From positions 558,001-622,000 of the forward strand of contig NZ_CP138632.1 in the NCBI RefSeq assembly GCF_036456085.1: 64,000 nt of DNA, written 5' to 3'. Position numbers and translations under genes: made by a program. The notes beneath the pieces are model-generated. The model saw only the letters and a program-made list of their open reading frames with translations, was not told the origin of the DNA and did no database searches. The DNA is from Veillonella parvula (lineage in GTDB: Bacteria > Bacillota > Negativicutes > Veillonellales > Veillonellaceae). Below, piece by piece: positions 8,774-17,130 of the stretch. The first letter of the stretch is position 1. Each line of letters starts with the position of its first letter.

Positions 8774-10519
8774 CTAACTCCCACTGTGTTGATTATTCCA
8801 GAGATTATAAAAGGTCCCTTTTAAGTTGATAAGTTCATCAAAAGATCCTATTTCTATTATTTTACCATATTCCATATACACTATTTTATTGGCATCTTTT
8901 ACTGTTGAAAGGCGATGAGCAATACTTACAATTGTTTTACTACCTCGAATATTTTCAATACTTGCTTGAATTTGCTTCTCCGTATGACTATCAATGTTAG
9001 CCGTTGCTTCATCTAACAATAGAATAGGTGTTTTTTTAATCAAGGTACGGCCAAAAGCCAACAATTGCTTTTGCCCATCAGATAGTAAGGAGCCTAAATA
9101 ACCAACCGGTGTGTCATACCCTTCCGGAAGGTGTTCAATCATAGAATGCAAGTTAACTTGTTTTGCTGCATTGACCATATCCTCATTAGAAATTGATGTA
9201 TCAAAAAGTGTTAAATTATCTCTAATGGAACCCTTAAATAGATAAGCTTGCTGAAAAACATATCCCATTAAATGACGAAGTACAGAACTATCATATTGAG
9301 CAATATTTATACCGTTAATATAGATAGCCCCTCTTGTTGGTTTGTAGATTCCCATCAACAATGACAAAAGTGTTGATTTACCACTACCAGAAGGCCCTAC
9401 AATACCTATGAATTCTCCAGCTTTAATAGTGAATGTAAAGTCCTCTAGCGCATAAACGTCGTTATTTTCATAGGAAAACCATACATGCTCGAATTCAATC
9501 GTCTCTATATATTTAAATTCATCAGGAACTTCATTAGCCATCTGACGCTCTTCTTCCTCTAATAAGGGAACTAATCTTTCAGCACCAGCTAATGCGCTTT
9601 GTAGAGAGTTATATTTATCTGCAATTTCCTTTAATGGTTGGAAGAATCGGTCCATATATTGTATAAAGGCAAATACTGTACCAGCATCAGCTACGGAGTC
9701 TATTAAATTCGTAGTTGTAAAAATAACAATTAACGCAACAAAGAATAGACCATCTACGAGCGGTCTAAAAATAGAAAATGTGGTAACCTCAAAAAGACCT
9801 GCTTCTAAGAAACCTTTATTAACAGTATTATAACGTTCCTCAATTGCTCTTTCGCCACCATAGGATTTTACGATTACAATATAATTTAACAGTTCCTTGA
9901 TGCTTGCATTAGAAGCAGCTACAGAACGTCTTACCTGACGGAATGCTTTGCGAGAAAACTTTTGAAACACCCAAATAATTCCACCCATTATAGGTAGTAA
10001 AATTGTCATGATTATTGCTAAAGGTACATTAATGGCATACATAAATCCTAATATACCAATAATCATTAAACCGCTACTTGCCAAATTCAGAATTACATCT
10101 GTATATAATGTACGTAATGACTCTACATCATTAGTAATGCGAGTTACCCAATTCCCAATTGGCAACTTATAGAACTCATCATGTGGTTTATTAAGAATCT
10201 TTTGGAATATAATACTACGAATATTATAGATAATTTTTTGACCAAAACTTTTTAAAAAGTAATTCTCTACAAAGATAAACAATACACTACCAATTATAGT
10301 AAAGCCATACATTAAAGCATAGTATTCAATAACAGCGATATCATTAGTGGCAAATCCAAGATCGATAACTTGCTTAGTTAAATATGGGCGTAAAAGTAAT
10401 AGTACTAAATTTCCTGCGAGCGCAACCGTTGCTAAAAATAGAATACCTAAATAAGGCTTAATGTAGCCAGTTATATAGGAGAATAGAGCCCAGTCATTTC
10501 TTAGATCACGCTTCTTCAT
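8774..10519 (-). CDS. ABC exporter half-transporter, second subunit
   Basis: This 581-residue protein has an N-terminal six-helix exporter domain (about residues 15-310) and a C-terminal nucleotide-binding domain. The Walker A is GPSGSGKS at 375-382 and the Walker B is LLLDEATANID with a normal catalytic Glu504. Its ABC signature is changed to LSDGQ (479-483) instead of LSGGQ. The ATG at 10519 has GGAGGGG upstream and overlaps the first subunit by 14 bp. It is the partner of the upstream half-transporter, as in LmrCD, BmrCD or TM287/288. The substrate is unknown; multidrug or lipid export is the usual role. Confidence 0.93.
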   Translation of the reverse strand: MKKRDLRNDWALFSYITGYIKPYLGILFLATVALAGNLVLLLLRPYLTKQVIDLGFATNDIAVIEYYALMYGFTIIGSVLFIFVENYFLKSFGQKIIYNIRSIIFQKILNKPHDEFYKLPIGNWVTRITNDVESLRTLYTDVILNLASSGLMIIGILGFMYAINVPLAIIMTILLPIMGGIIWVFQKFSRKAFRQVRRSVAASNASIKELLNYIVIVKSYGGERAIEERYNTVNKGFLEAGLFEVTTFSIFRPLVDGLFFVALIVIFTTTNLIDSVADAGTVFAFIQYMDRFFQPLKEIADKYNSLQSALAGAERLVPLLEEEERQMANEVPDEFKYIETIEFEHVWFSYENNDVYALEDFTFTIKAGEFIGIVGPSGSGKSTLLSLLMGIYKPTRGAIYINGINIAQYDSSVLRHLMGYVFQQAYLFKGSIRDNLTLFDTSISNEDMVNAAKQVNLHSMIEHLPEGYDTPVGYLGSLLSDGQKQLLAFGRTLIKKTPILLLDEATANIDSHTEKQIQASIENIRGSKTIVSIAHRLSTVKDANKIVYMEYGKIIEIGSFDELINLKGTFYNLWNNQHSGS

Positions 10520-12233
10520 GATGGCCCCCTCCATTCTGCGCTTCATATAAGGTACGGTATAAACCATTGTTACCTAATAATTCTTCATGAGTACCTTCTT
10601 CTACGATACGCCCCTCATCAAATACTAGTATTTTATCTGCTTTCTCTACAACCTCTAATCGTTGTGAAATACATAGAATCGTCTGATCTTTTACATTATG
10701 TAATGAATTTAATATGGTTGTAACTGTTACTGCATCTAAAGCGGAAAAACAATCATCTAGTAATACATATGGCGCATTTTTATAAAAGCCGCGAGCCATA
10801 TTGATTCGCTGCTTCTGTCCACCTGATAAATCATGACCTTCTTCAGCAAGCTCATGTAAATCATCGTTTAACAAATCGCCTAAATCTCTATATAAGTCTG
10901 CCTTTTGTGCTGCCAACTCTACAGTTTCATGCATGGATAAATCTTTACCAAATTTAATATTATCAGCAATGGTCGTACTTAATAGGTAAGATTGTGTCGG
11001 CACATAAGCAATTGAGTTTCTAAGCTTTGATAAAGAAACAGTAGCTAAATCTTGACTGCCAAAATAAATAGATTTTTCCGGACACTCTTGTAATCCAATA
11101 AGCAATTTAAACAATGTACTTTTGCCAGAACCGGGTTTACCAACTAAACCAATAAAAGAACCTTTTGGTATTGTCGTTGTCAACTGAGATAATGCATGCC
11201 CTTTAGAGTTTTCATAAGTAAAATCTAAGTATCGAATATGAATATCCTCAAGCGGCAGTACTTCATCGGTATCATCTATTGTTTCTGTAGGCAAATGTAA
11301 GAAATCCATAATACGATCTAAGGAAGCAAGACCTTTTTGTACAATAGAAATAAGTCCCCCAAAGCCTATTAAAGGCCCTACAATTAACATGATAAAAGAA
11401 TTGATGGTAACAAATTCGCCTATAGTCATTTTGCCTTCTACAGCTAAATGTCCACAAATAAAAATACTAATACTGATACAAATAAAGGGTGCAATTCTTG
11501 TCAACGGTGTTAATATTGCATCTAGTAGTGCAACATCCATATTCTTCTTATAATTAAGTTTATTTATTTTTTCAAAAGAATTAGAGATAATGCTTTCACG
11601 ATTAAAAGCGCGAATAACATCCATCCCTTGAAATAACTCTTGTCCAAACTCTGTTAAATCGCTATAAGTAGCTTGTGCACTACGTTGTTTAATACGTAGC
11701 TTTCTGCCTAGTACAAATATAGCCACAATAATTAAGAATACAGGTGTCATAATTTTAAAAGCTAATACAGTATTAATCTTTTGAATTAAAATTATGGAGC
11801 CCACAATGGAATAGAAAATAATATCCACTATAATCATTACACCTAGACCAAGGGCAACACGTAGCGATGTTACATCGTTAGTCATGAGCGCCATAACCTT
11901 ACCAGGTCCATTAGCCTCATAGTACGTTGTTTTTACTTGTAATGCTTTACTACACAAAATCTCACGAAAAAGATACTCCATGCGACGAATAGATCCTAAT
12001 AGGGTTCTACGTGAGATAACTTTTAAAATAGTGATAATAATAAACAATAAAATGAAATAAAAAATATAAGTGACTAACCCTTCCTTATTATTGCTCAATG
12101 TATCTATAGCATTACCAATAAATTGAGGGACAAATAAAAAAGCCACATCAATTGCCATCAACATAGTTAAGCCAATGGCATAAATCCAGCCTTCACGCCG
12201 GAAAAACTGCATAAATAAATCTATTGGTTTCAT
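10506..12233 (-). CDS. ABC exporter half-transporter, first subunit with degenerate ATP site
   Basis: This 575-residue protein has the same layout: exporter membrane domain at about 10-305, then an ATPase with Walker A GKPGSGKS at 365-372 and signature LSGGQ at 469-473. The Walker B is LLDDCFSALD: Asp494 stands where the catalytic glutamate should be, so its own ATP site should hydrolyse slowly or not at all. Together with the partner's altered signature this predicts one degenerate and one active ATP site per dimer. The ATG at 12233 follows GAGAGGA. Both subunits form one transcript with the downstream rRNA methyltransferase gene. Confidence 0.93.
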   Translation of the reverse strand: MKPIDLFMQFFRREGWIYAIGLTMLMAIDVAFLFVPQFIGNAIDTLSNNKEGLVTYIFYFILLFIIITILKVISRRTLLGSIRRMEYLFREILCSKALQVKTTYYEANGPGKVMALMTNDVTSLRVALGLGVMIIVDIIFYSIVGSIILIQKINTVLAFKIMTPVFLIIVAIFVLGRKLRIKQRSAQATYSDLTEFGQELFQGMDVIRAFNRESIISNSFEKINKLNYKKNMDVALLDAILTPLTRIAPFICISISIFICGHLAVEGKMTIGEFVTINSFIMLIVGPLIGFGGLISIVQKGLASLDRIMDFLHLPTETIDDTDEVLPLEDIHIRYLDFTYENSKGHALSQLTTTIPKGSFIGLVGKPGSGKSTLFKLLIGLQECPEKSIYFGSQDLATVSLSKLRNSIAYVPTQSYLLSTTIADNIKFGKDLSMHETVELAAQKADLYRDLGDLLNDDLHELAEEGHDLSGGQKQRINMARGFYKNAPYVLLDDCFSALDAVTVTTILNSLHNVKDQTILCISQRLEVVEKADKILVFDEGRIVEEGTHEELLGNNGLYRTLYEAQNGGGHHEEA

Positions 12234-12644
12234 AGGTCCTCTCTAACATATCCTATTAAGTCTAATCAAAATCATTGCCTATATAATTACTAGTATCATT
12301 ATATTGTAAATGAATTTAAATCAATACTGTAAAAGCTAAATCAACAAATTTTATTACGTTAACTTTTCTCTTTATAGTATACACATTTTTTATGATACAT
12401 TAATACACCTATACGTATAACAGTTAGATTAAATATTTTATTACAGTAGTAGTTCTATTTCATCAATATTAATATTAGTTAAATGGCCTCTTTAAATTTT
12501 TACAGTAATCAATCGTAACGATCTTTTTAATTAATACTATATCGAATTTTTTAGTTTACTTATGGTAATGTAAATGTTATACTATGCATATAAAGAAATT
12601 ATATTTTACATAATTAGAATTAAAACTCTTAGGAGGAATACAAC
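12234..12644. other. 411-bp AT-rich divergent intergenic region
   Basis: No gene is visible here. The region separates the ABC exporter operon (minus) from tpx (plus) and so must hold both promoters. The tpx promoter is at 12555-12583. For the minus strand a TATAAT at 12298-12303 is visible, but its only -35-like partner (TTGATT) is 15 bases away, so it is uncertain. A perfect ATCGT-A-ACGAT palindrome lies at 12512-12522, and AATATTAATATT lies near 12466. Confidence 0.6.
12555..12583 (+). promoter_or_regulatory. tpx promoter
   Basis: TTTACT (12555-12560) and TATACT (12578-12583) are spaced by 17 bases. This places transcription start near 12590, about 55 bases before the tpx ATG. Confidence 0.6.
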
Positions 12645-13160
12645 ATGGAAAAACGTACTGGCGTAGTAACATTTGCAGGTGGCCCTATCACATTAGTTGG
12701 CCCAGAAATTAAAGTAGGTCAACAAGCTCCAGACTTCACTGTATTGAGCAATGACTTGCAAGCTAAAACTTTAAAAGACTTCGAAGGTAAAGTAAAAGTT
12801 ATCTCCGTTGTTCCTTCCCTTGATACAGGTGTTTGTGATGCTCAAACTCGTTGGTTCAACCAAGATGCAACAGCACTTTCCGAAGATGTAGTCGTATTGA
12901 CAATTTCTATGGACTTACCATTCGCTCAAAAACGTTGGTGTGGTGCTGCAGGCGTAGATAAAGTTATTACTTTGTCTGACCACAAAGATGCTTCCTTCGG
13001 TGAAAACTATGGTTTCTTGATTGAAGAGCTTCGTCTTTTAACTCGTGGCGTTGTAGTAATCAACAAAGATAACAAAGTAACTTATGTTGAATATGTACCT
13101 GAAGTAACTCAAGCAGTTAACTTCGATGCTGCATTAGAAGCTATTAAAGCTGATATCTAA
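12645..13160 (+). CDS. tpx: Thiol peroxidase
   Basis: Tpx is an atypical two-cysteine peroxiredoxin that reduces hydrogen peroxide and alkyl peroxides using thioredoxin. The peroxidatic Cys64 sits in PSLDTGVCD and the resolving Cys99 in RWCGAAG, both as in the family. The opening ITLVG and the length of 171 residues are typical. AGGAGG lies just upstream of the ATG. The gene has its own promoter and terminator on the strand opposite its neighbours, consistent with a monocistronic stress gene in an anaerobe. Codon choice is clearly biased, suggesting high expression. Confidence 0.96.
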   Translation: MEKRTGVVTFAGGPITLVGPEIKVGQQAPDFTVLSNDLQAKTLKDFEGKVKVISVVPSLDTGVCDAQTRWFNQDATALSEDVVVLTISMDLPFAQKRWCGAAGVDKVITLSDHKDASFGENYGFLIEELRLLTRGVVVINKDNKVTYVEYVPEVTQAVNFDAALEAIKADI

Positions 13161-13198
13161 TTTGTAAATATTCATTTGATTATAGTACAATGTAATCG

Positions 13199-13228
13199 AA
13201 AAAGACCGTACGGTGTACGGTCTTTTTT
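13199..13228 (+). terminator. tpx intrinsic terminator
   Basis: The stem AAAAAGACCGTAC / GTACGGTCTTTTT has a 3-base loop and is followed by T6 on the plus strand, 38 bases after the tpx stop. Confidence 0.93.
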
Positions 13229-13270
13229 ATGTAGTATAGTATTTAGATTTTTATTGTAGGTGAATTATAT

Positions 13271-13666
13271 ATGTGGATTCGTATTTCTAAACTATTATTA
13301 ACGATAAAAAATATAGCCCTTGTAGGCGTTGGTATTGCACTTTGTATTGCACTTATTAATACATTGATTAGTCTTGTCTATGTTACGTGGGCGAATATTC
13401 AAGGTTATAGTACATACTCTTTATTGATTGAAGAACTAATTACCTTCTTTCTATACTTTGAGTTTATTGCACTCATCGTCAAATACTTTAAAAATAACTT
13501 CCACTTTCCGCTTAACTTCTTTTTATACATTGGCATAACTGCAATTGTAAGACTTCTAATTATCAATCATGAATCATCATTTGATAATTTAATTTGGTCT
13601 GTTGCAATTTTTGTACTTGTATGTAGCTTAGTATTAGTAGAAAAATTTATTGGACATAACGAATAA
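13271..13666 (+). CDS. psiE: PsiE family membrane protein
   Basis: The 131-residue protein has about four membrane segments and the PsiE core: ELITFFLYFEFIALIVKYF, then HFPLNFFLYIGITAIVRLL. PsiE was named in E. coli as a phosphate-starvation-inducible protein, and its biochemical role is not established. AGGTGA lies a few bases before the ATG. It is single-gene between the tpx terminator and a bidirectional terminator. No Pho-box-like site was recognised upstream, so phosphate control is not supported here. Confidence 0.88.
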   Translation: MWIRISKLLLTIKNIALVGVGIALCIALINTLISLVYVTWANIQGYSTYSLLIEELITFFLYFEFIALIVKYFKNNFHFPLNFFLYIGITAIVRLLIINHESSFDNLIWSVAIFVLVCSLVLVEKFIGHNE

Positions 13667-13699
13667 AATTTGAATCGTTTTGTTTGAATATATCTAATT

Positions 13700-13719
13700 C
13701 ATTTAGATATATCTAAATG
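13700..13719. repeat. Perfect 20-bp palindrome
   Basis: CATTTAGATA / TATCTAAATG forms an uninterrupted palindrome between the psiE stop and the terminator. It could be an extra hairpin or a protein-binding site. Confidence 0.7.
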
Positions 13720-13720
13720 A

Positions 13721-13753
13721 AAAATGGCCTCTACCGTAGTAGAGGCCATTTTT
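13721..13753. terminator. Bidirectional terminator between psiE and glutamine synthetase
   Basis: A stem of about 14 bp (AAAATGGCCTCTAC / GTAGAGGCCATTTT) with a CGTA loop has T runs on both sides and serves two convergent genes. Confidence 0.93.
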
Positions 13754-13771
13754 ATTAATAAATTGATTTTA

Positions 13772-15676
13772 TTAGAAGATATTTTTAGCGTAGTTAGCGT
13801 ACTTAGCTTCTAATTCTTCCATTTTATCATTCATTTCAATTTGTAATTGGGATGCTAAATCATATTCACCATCATTAAGTGCATCAATTAAACGAGTGAA
13901 TAAGGATTTACGATCATCACTATCTTTAGCAAGGTAGAAACGTAAGTCATTAACTTCTGCAAAGCGTTTATCATCTACACTATTTCGGCTATCAGTATGA
14001 ATTGCAACCATGCTACGAACTGTATCCAAATTATTTGGAATTAAGCGATTAGCCAATACTAGTTTCCAACGTTTAAGAATGGACGCAATAAAGGAGTCCA
14101 TTAAATCTTTAGCAAATGCATTGCCTTGAGCCAATGTTTCTACTAATTCAGGATTATTTTGGTAACCCTTTATGTTTTCCCATACAGTAGCTGGAGCAAC
14201 ACCAAACATTTGATTACGTTCTTCTTGTGTGAAATCATCAAACACATCTTTTTCAGTACGGTATGCACGATTTGTAGCAAGATAATCAGATGTTTCACCT
14301 ACTTCTTTGGAAAGCTCTGCTTCCAATTGAGCTTGTGTTTTACCAGATGTAATGGCATATTTCATACCATCAAATGCAGAGATAAAGATCAATGCTAAAG
14401 CAGTATATGTATTGGTGTAAGGATTTGGAGAACGCAATTCATAACGTGTCGCCATAGGATTATCGATATCTCGAATTAAACCGCAAAGGATTGTACGGTT
14501 ACGGCTAGGTTCAGATGGATCAGTACCTAAAGATGTAACAATACATACTGGCGCTTCAAACCCAGGTTTTAAACGGTTTAAAGAATCTGTTGTAGAGCTG
14601 ATGAATGGATTAATGGCTTCATAGTGTTTTAAAAGTCCCATAATTGCACCAATGCCTAAAGAGCTAGCAGATTCTTTACGCATATCTTCTGGGCTAAATA
14701 AGTTAACAACTTTACCAGATTTTAATTTAGCCATAACACCAAAATGAGTATGTTCACCAGAACCAGCTACACCAATTATTGGTTTTGCATTAAATGTTAC
14801 ATCAAGACCATTTTCACGGAATACTTCACGAACAATGATACGAGCTTGTAATTCATTATCTGCTGTTTGTAATGGATTATTTGAGAATTTCCAGTCGATT
14901 TCTAATTGTTCTAATACAACTGCTTCATGACCATCTTCATCAAGTTTAGCTTTAACGCCACCTACTTCTTTATGACCCATTTCAGCAACCATACCATATC
15001 TATCAAGACGTTCAACAGCTTGTTCTAATGCAGTGCGAACTGTACCATGAGTACGTTGCCAGTATTGTTCTTGTAATTTTTGGGATACGGATAATTCTTT
15101 TTTTGTAACTGTTCTAGATGGAGTTTTTACCCAGAATTCTAGTTCTGTTGCAGATGTGAAAATGATATCTACAACTTCATCAGCTTTCACATGCGGCATA
15201 CCAGGTAAGCCATGTTCTTTAATCAAAGCCAATAATTCAGCACGAACATAGTCGCAGCTGCGTTTTAAAATAGAACGAGAATCTACATAGCGATAGTTAT
15301 GCATCAAGAATGCAGGAATACGAAGTGTACCAGTTGGTAAGCCTGTAACAGGATCAATATTTTCGTAGTTGTAATCAACAAACCAGTTTACACTTGGATC
15401 GCCCCACATATCTACACGAGCATTATTTAATGTAGCAATATTTGTAAGTACTACAGAGGAACCATCTGTTTGAACAGCACGACCTTCAAAGAAAGATTCG
15501 TAGTCATCGAAGAATGCTGACATAGGAATCTTTTCATCAGTATCATTACCTGCTAAGTCAATACCTACAAGAGATACGAACTTGATTTCAGGATGTTGTT
15601 CTAATAATGCAAGAACGCCTTCTTTCCCATATTGACCCGCCGGAATGTAATATAATAATTCGTTAGTTGTCGACAT
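13772..15676 (-). CDS. glnA: Glutamine synthetase, long form
   Basis: The protein condenses glutamate and ammonia to glutamine. The catalytic C-terminal-domain motifs are present: the ATP/metal segment AKPIIGVAGSGEHTHFGV, GFEAPVCIVTSLG, and ATRYELRSPNPYTNTY with the substrate-binding arginines. At 634 residues it is longer than GSI enzymes (about 440-470) and has a C-terminal helical extension of about 170 residues. I see no adenylylation-site motif. The ATG at 15676 follows TTGGAGG. It has its own consensus promoter and a terminator-like hairpin in its leader, which suggests nitrogen-dependent attenuation. The symbol is given by function; subtype assignment is uncertain. Confidence 0.85.
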   Translation of the reverse strand: MSTTNELLYYIPAGQYGKEGVLALLEQHPEIKFVSLVGIDLAGNDTDEKIPMSAFFDDYESFFEGRAVQTDGSSVVLTNIATLNNARVDMWGDPSVNWFVDYNYENIDPVTGLPTGTLRIPAFLMHNYRYVDSRSILKRSCDYVRAELLALIKEHGLPGMPHVKADEVVDIIFTSATELEFWVKTPSRTVTKKELSVSQKLQEQYWQRTHGTVRTALEQAVERLDRYGMVAEMGHKEVGGVKAKLDEDGHEAVVLEQLEIDWKFSNNPLQTADNELQARIIVREVFRENGLDVTFNAKPIIGVAGSGEHTHFGVMAKLKSGKVVNLFSPEDMRKESASSLGIGAIMGLLKHYEAINPFISSTTDSLNRLKPGFEAPVCIVTSLGTDPSEPSRNRTILCGLIRDIDNPMATRYELRSPNPYTNTYTALALIFISAFDGMKYAITSGKTQAQLEAELSKEVGETSDYLATNRAYRTEKDVFDDFTQEERNQMFGVAPATVWENIKGYQNNPELVETLAQGNAFAKDLMDSFIASILKRWKLVLANRLIPNNLDTVRSMVAIHTDSRNSVDDKRFAEVNDLRFYLAKDSDDRKSLFTRLIDALNDGEYDLASQLQIEMNDKMEELEAKYANYAKNIF

Positions 15677-15689
15677 ATTTGTTCCTCCA

Positions 15690-15746
15690 AAAGAAAAAGA
15701 CTCCAACAAATAAATATATAAATCTATATATCTAAAGTGGAGTCTT
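15690..15746 (-). terminator. Terminator-like hairpin in the glutamine synthetase leader
   Basis: On the minus strand AAGACTCCA (15738-15746) pairs with TGGAGTCTT (15697-15705) around an AT-rich arm and is followed by TTTCTTTT. It ends right at the ribosome site of the gene, so it could control read-through or translation. Confidence 0.6.
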
Positions 15747-15774
15747 CGTTGACCAATTATTTTATTGAGTTCAT

Positions 15775-15802
15775 ATTATCATATGTTGAAAATATATGTC
15801 AA
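15775..15802 (-). promoter_or_regulatory. Promoter of the glutamine synthetase gene
   Basis: On the minus strand TTGACA (15797-15802) and GATAAT (15775-15780) are 16 bases apart. Transcription would start near 15768 and give a leader of about 92 bases. Confidence 0.7.
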
Positions 15803-15911
15803 TAACTTTCTATAGAATTTCATTATTCTTTTAAAGTTACATCTAACACATCCAATACTATCAACTTTAATCAATAACTGTATATAGAATGGTCGTTGAT
15901 ATTACTATATA

Positions 15912-16355
15912 TTATCCAAGTAATTCTTTAACAATATTATTGACAACCTTACCATCTGCACGCCCTTTTGTTTTTGGCATTACATGTTTCATAACATTGC
16001 CCATATTTACATTATCACCACATGCAGCAATGGCTTCTTGTACAATTGTACGAATTTCATCTTCTTTCAATTGCTCTGGTAAGTATTTTTGCAATACAGC
16101 CATTTCTTCTTTTACATGACTAATTAAGTCCTCACGTCCCGCTTTTTCAAATTCTGTTAAGGAATCTTGACGAGTTTTCATTTCCTTAGCTAAAATGCCA
16201 AGAATGCCAGCATCATCTAACTCAATTTTGTCATTGATTTCTGTATTTTTTATGGCACTATTGACCATACGAATTACAGATAACGCTGTTTTACCTTCTT
16301 CACGAGCTTTCATAGCTGCTTTCATATCTTCCTTTAATTGATCTTTTAAACTCAT
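15912..16355 (-). CDS. yqeY: GatB/YqeY domain-containing protein
   Basis: YqeY is a small helical protein related to the C-terminal tail domain of GatB, the tRNA-dependent amidotransferase subunit; its cellular role is not settled. The 147-residue protein has the typical opening SLKDQLKEDMKAAMKA, then TALSVIRMVNSAIKN and a C-terminal MKHVMPKTKGRADGK, as in the family. AAGGAGG precedes the ATG. It follows rpsU, as in Bacillus and many Firmicutes, but a large hairpin lies between the two. Confidence 0.92.
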   Translation of the reverse strand: MSLKDQLKEDMKAAMKAREEGKTALSVIRMVNSAIKNTEINDKIELDDAGILGILAKEMKTRQDSLTEFEKAGREDLISHVKEEMAVLQKYLPEQLKEDEIRTIVQEAIAACGDNVNMGNVMKHVMPKTKGRADGKVVNNIVKELLG

Positions 16356-16383
16356 ATTTCCTCCTTATGTATATAATAAAGAA

Positions 16384-16430
16384 ACCCTAATTCTGGATTT
16401 CATAAAGCCATGAAAAGGCAGAATTAGGGT
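16384..16430 (-). terminator. Hairpin between rpsU and yqeY
   Basis: The 12-bp arms ACCCTAATTCTG (16384-16395) and CAGAATTAGGGT (16419-16430) enclose a second small stem (TTTCAT/ATGAAA). On the minus strand TTTCTTTATT follows. It can act as a partial terminator that sets yqeY below rpsU. Confidence 0.75.
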
Positions 16431-16437
16431 AATCATC

Positions 16438-16617
16438 TTATGCTCTGAATTTGCGTTTTCTTGCTGCTTCAGATTTTTTCTTTCTTTTTACGCTTGGTTT
16501 TTCATAGTGTTCGCGTTTTCTTACTTCAGACAAAACACCCGCTTTTTGGCAGGAGCGTTTGAATCGACGAAGAGCACTTTCAAGCGTTTCGTTTTTACCG
16601 ACTTTGATTTCAGACAT
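16438..16617 (-). CDS. rpsU: 30S ribosomal protein S21
   Basis: S21 is a small basic 30S subunit protein. The 59-residue protein reads [19 protein letters not shown] at the start and continues with [20 protein letters not shown] and a lysine/arginine-rich tail ending RKRKFRA. This is the usual S21 pattern and length. GGAGGGAGGG lies upstream of the ATG at 16617. It has its own consensus promoter and sits at its normal Firmicute place between the chaperone/RNA-modification block and yqeY. Confidence 0.97.
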   Translation of the reverse strand: MSEIKVGKNETLESALRRFKRSCQKAGVLSEVRKREHYEKPSVKRKKKSEAARKRKFRA

Positions 16618-16680
16618 CTATATCCCTCCCTCCAAAAATAATCTCGGGAAGTGCTGATAATTTACATACGCACATATAAT

Positions 16681-16709
16681 ATTATATGTATAGGTATAGA
16701 TGTTGTCAA
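16681..16709 (-). promoter_or_regulatory. Consensus sigma-A promoter of rpsU
   Basis: On the minus strand TTGACA (16704-16709) and TATAAT (16681-16686) are both perfect and are spaced by 17 bases, an exact match to the vegetative consensus. Confidence 0.9.
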
Positions 16710-16741
16710 TATTTTCAAGTATATTTTATAGGTTTTTTAAT

Positions 16742-16770
16742 GAGTATTATAAAAAGAATGCATAATACTC
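16742..16770. repeat. Inverted repeat downstream of the HIT gene
   Basis: GAGTATTAT / ATAATACTC forms a 9-bp stem just past the HIT-gene stop. It has no T tail on the minus strand, so it is a weak terminator candidate or a 3'-end stabiliser. Confidence 0.5.
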
Positions 16771-16774
16771 AAAA

Positions 16775-17119
16775 TTAGGCTTCTGGCCAGCCCATTTCTT
16801 CTCCACCTAAAAGGTGTGCATGCATATGGAATACAGTTTGGCCTGCTTTTTCACCAGTATTAAAAATTAAACGATATCCATCTTTAGAGATACCAAGCTC
16901 TTTTGCTACATCACGAACAAATGGCAGTAACCCTTCAACATAATCTGCATTCTTTTCATTAAGATGTGCAATATTAGACACGTGATTTTTAGGTACGATT
17001 AATACATGAACTTTTTTTACAGGTTGAATATCATAAAAAGCATAGAATTTATCATTTTCTAACACTTTTTTAGACGGAATTTCACCATTGATAATTTTGC
17101 AAAAAATGCAGTCACTCAT
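16775..17119 (-). CDS. HIT family nucleotide-binding protein (HinT-like)
   Basis: HIT proteins hydrolyse nucleoside phosphoramidates and related nucleotides. The 114-residue protein has CIFCKIINGEIPSKKV at the start and the histidine triad HMHAHLLGG near the end, preceded by KAGQTVF. Length and motifs match HinT. AGGAG lies upstream of the ATG at 17119. It is the last gene of the hrcA-to-mtaB run, 11 bp after mtaB, so it is very likely cotranscribed. The physiological substrate is not known. Confidence 0.93.
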   Translation of the reverse strand: MSDCIFCKIINGEIPSKKVLENDKFYAFYDIQPVKKVHVLIVPKNHVSNIAHLNEKNADYVEGLLPFVRDVAKELGISKDGYRLIFNTGEKAGQTVFHMHAHLLGGEEMGWPEA

Positions 17120-17130
17120 AATCTAACTCC

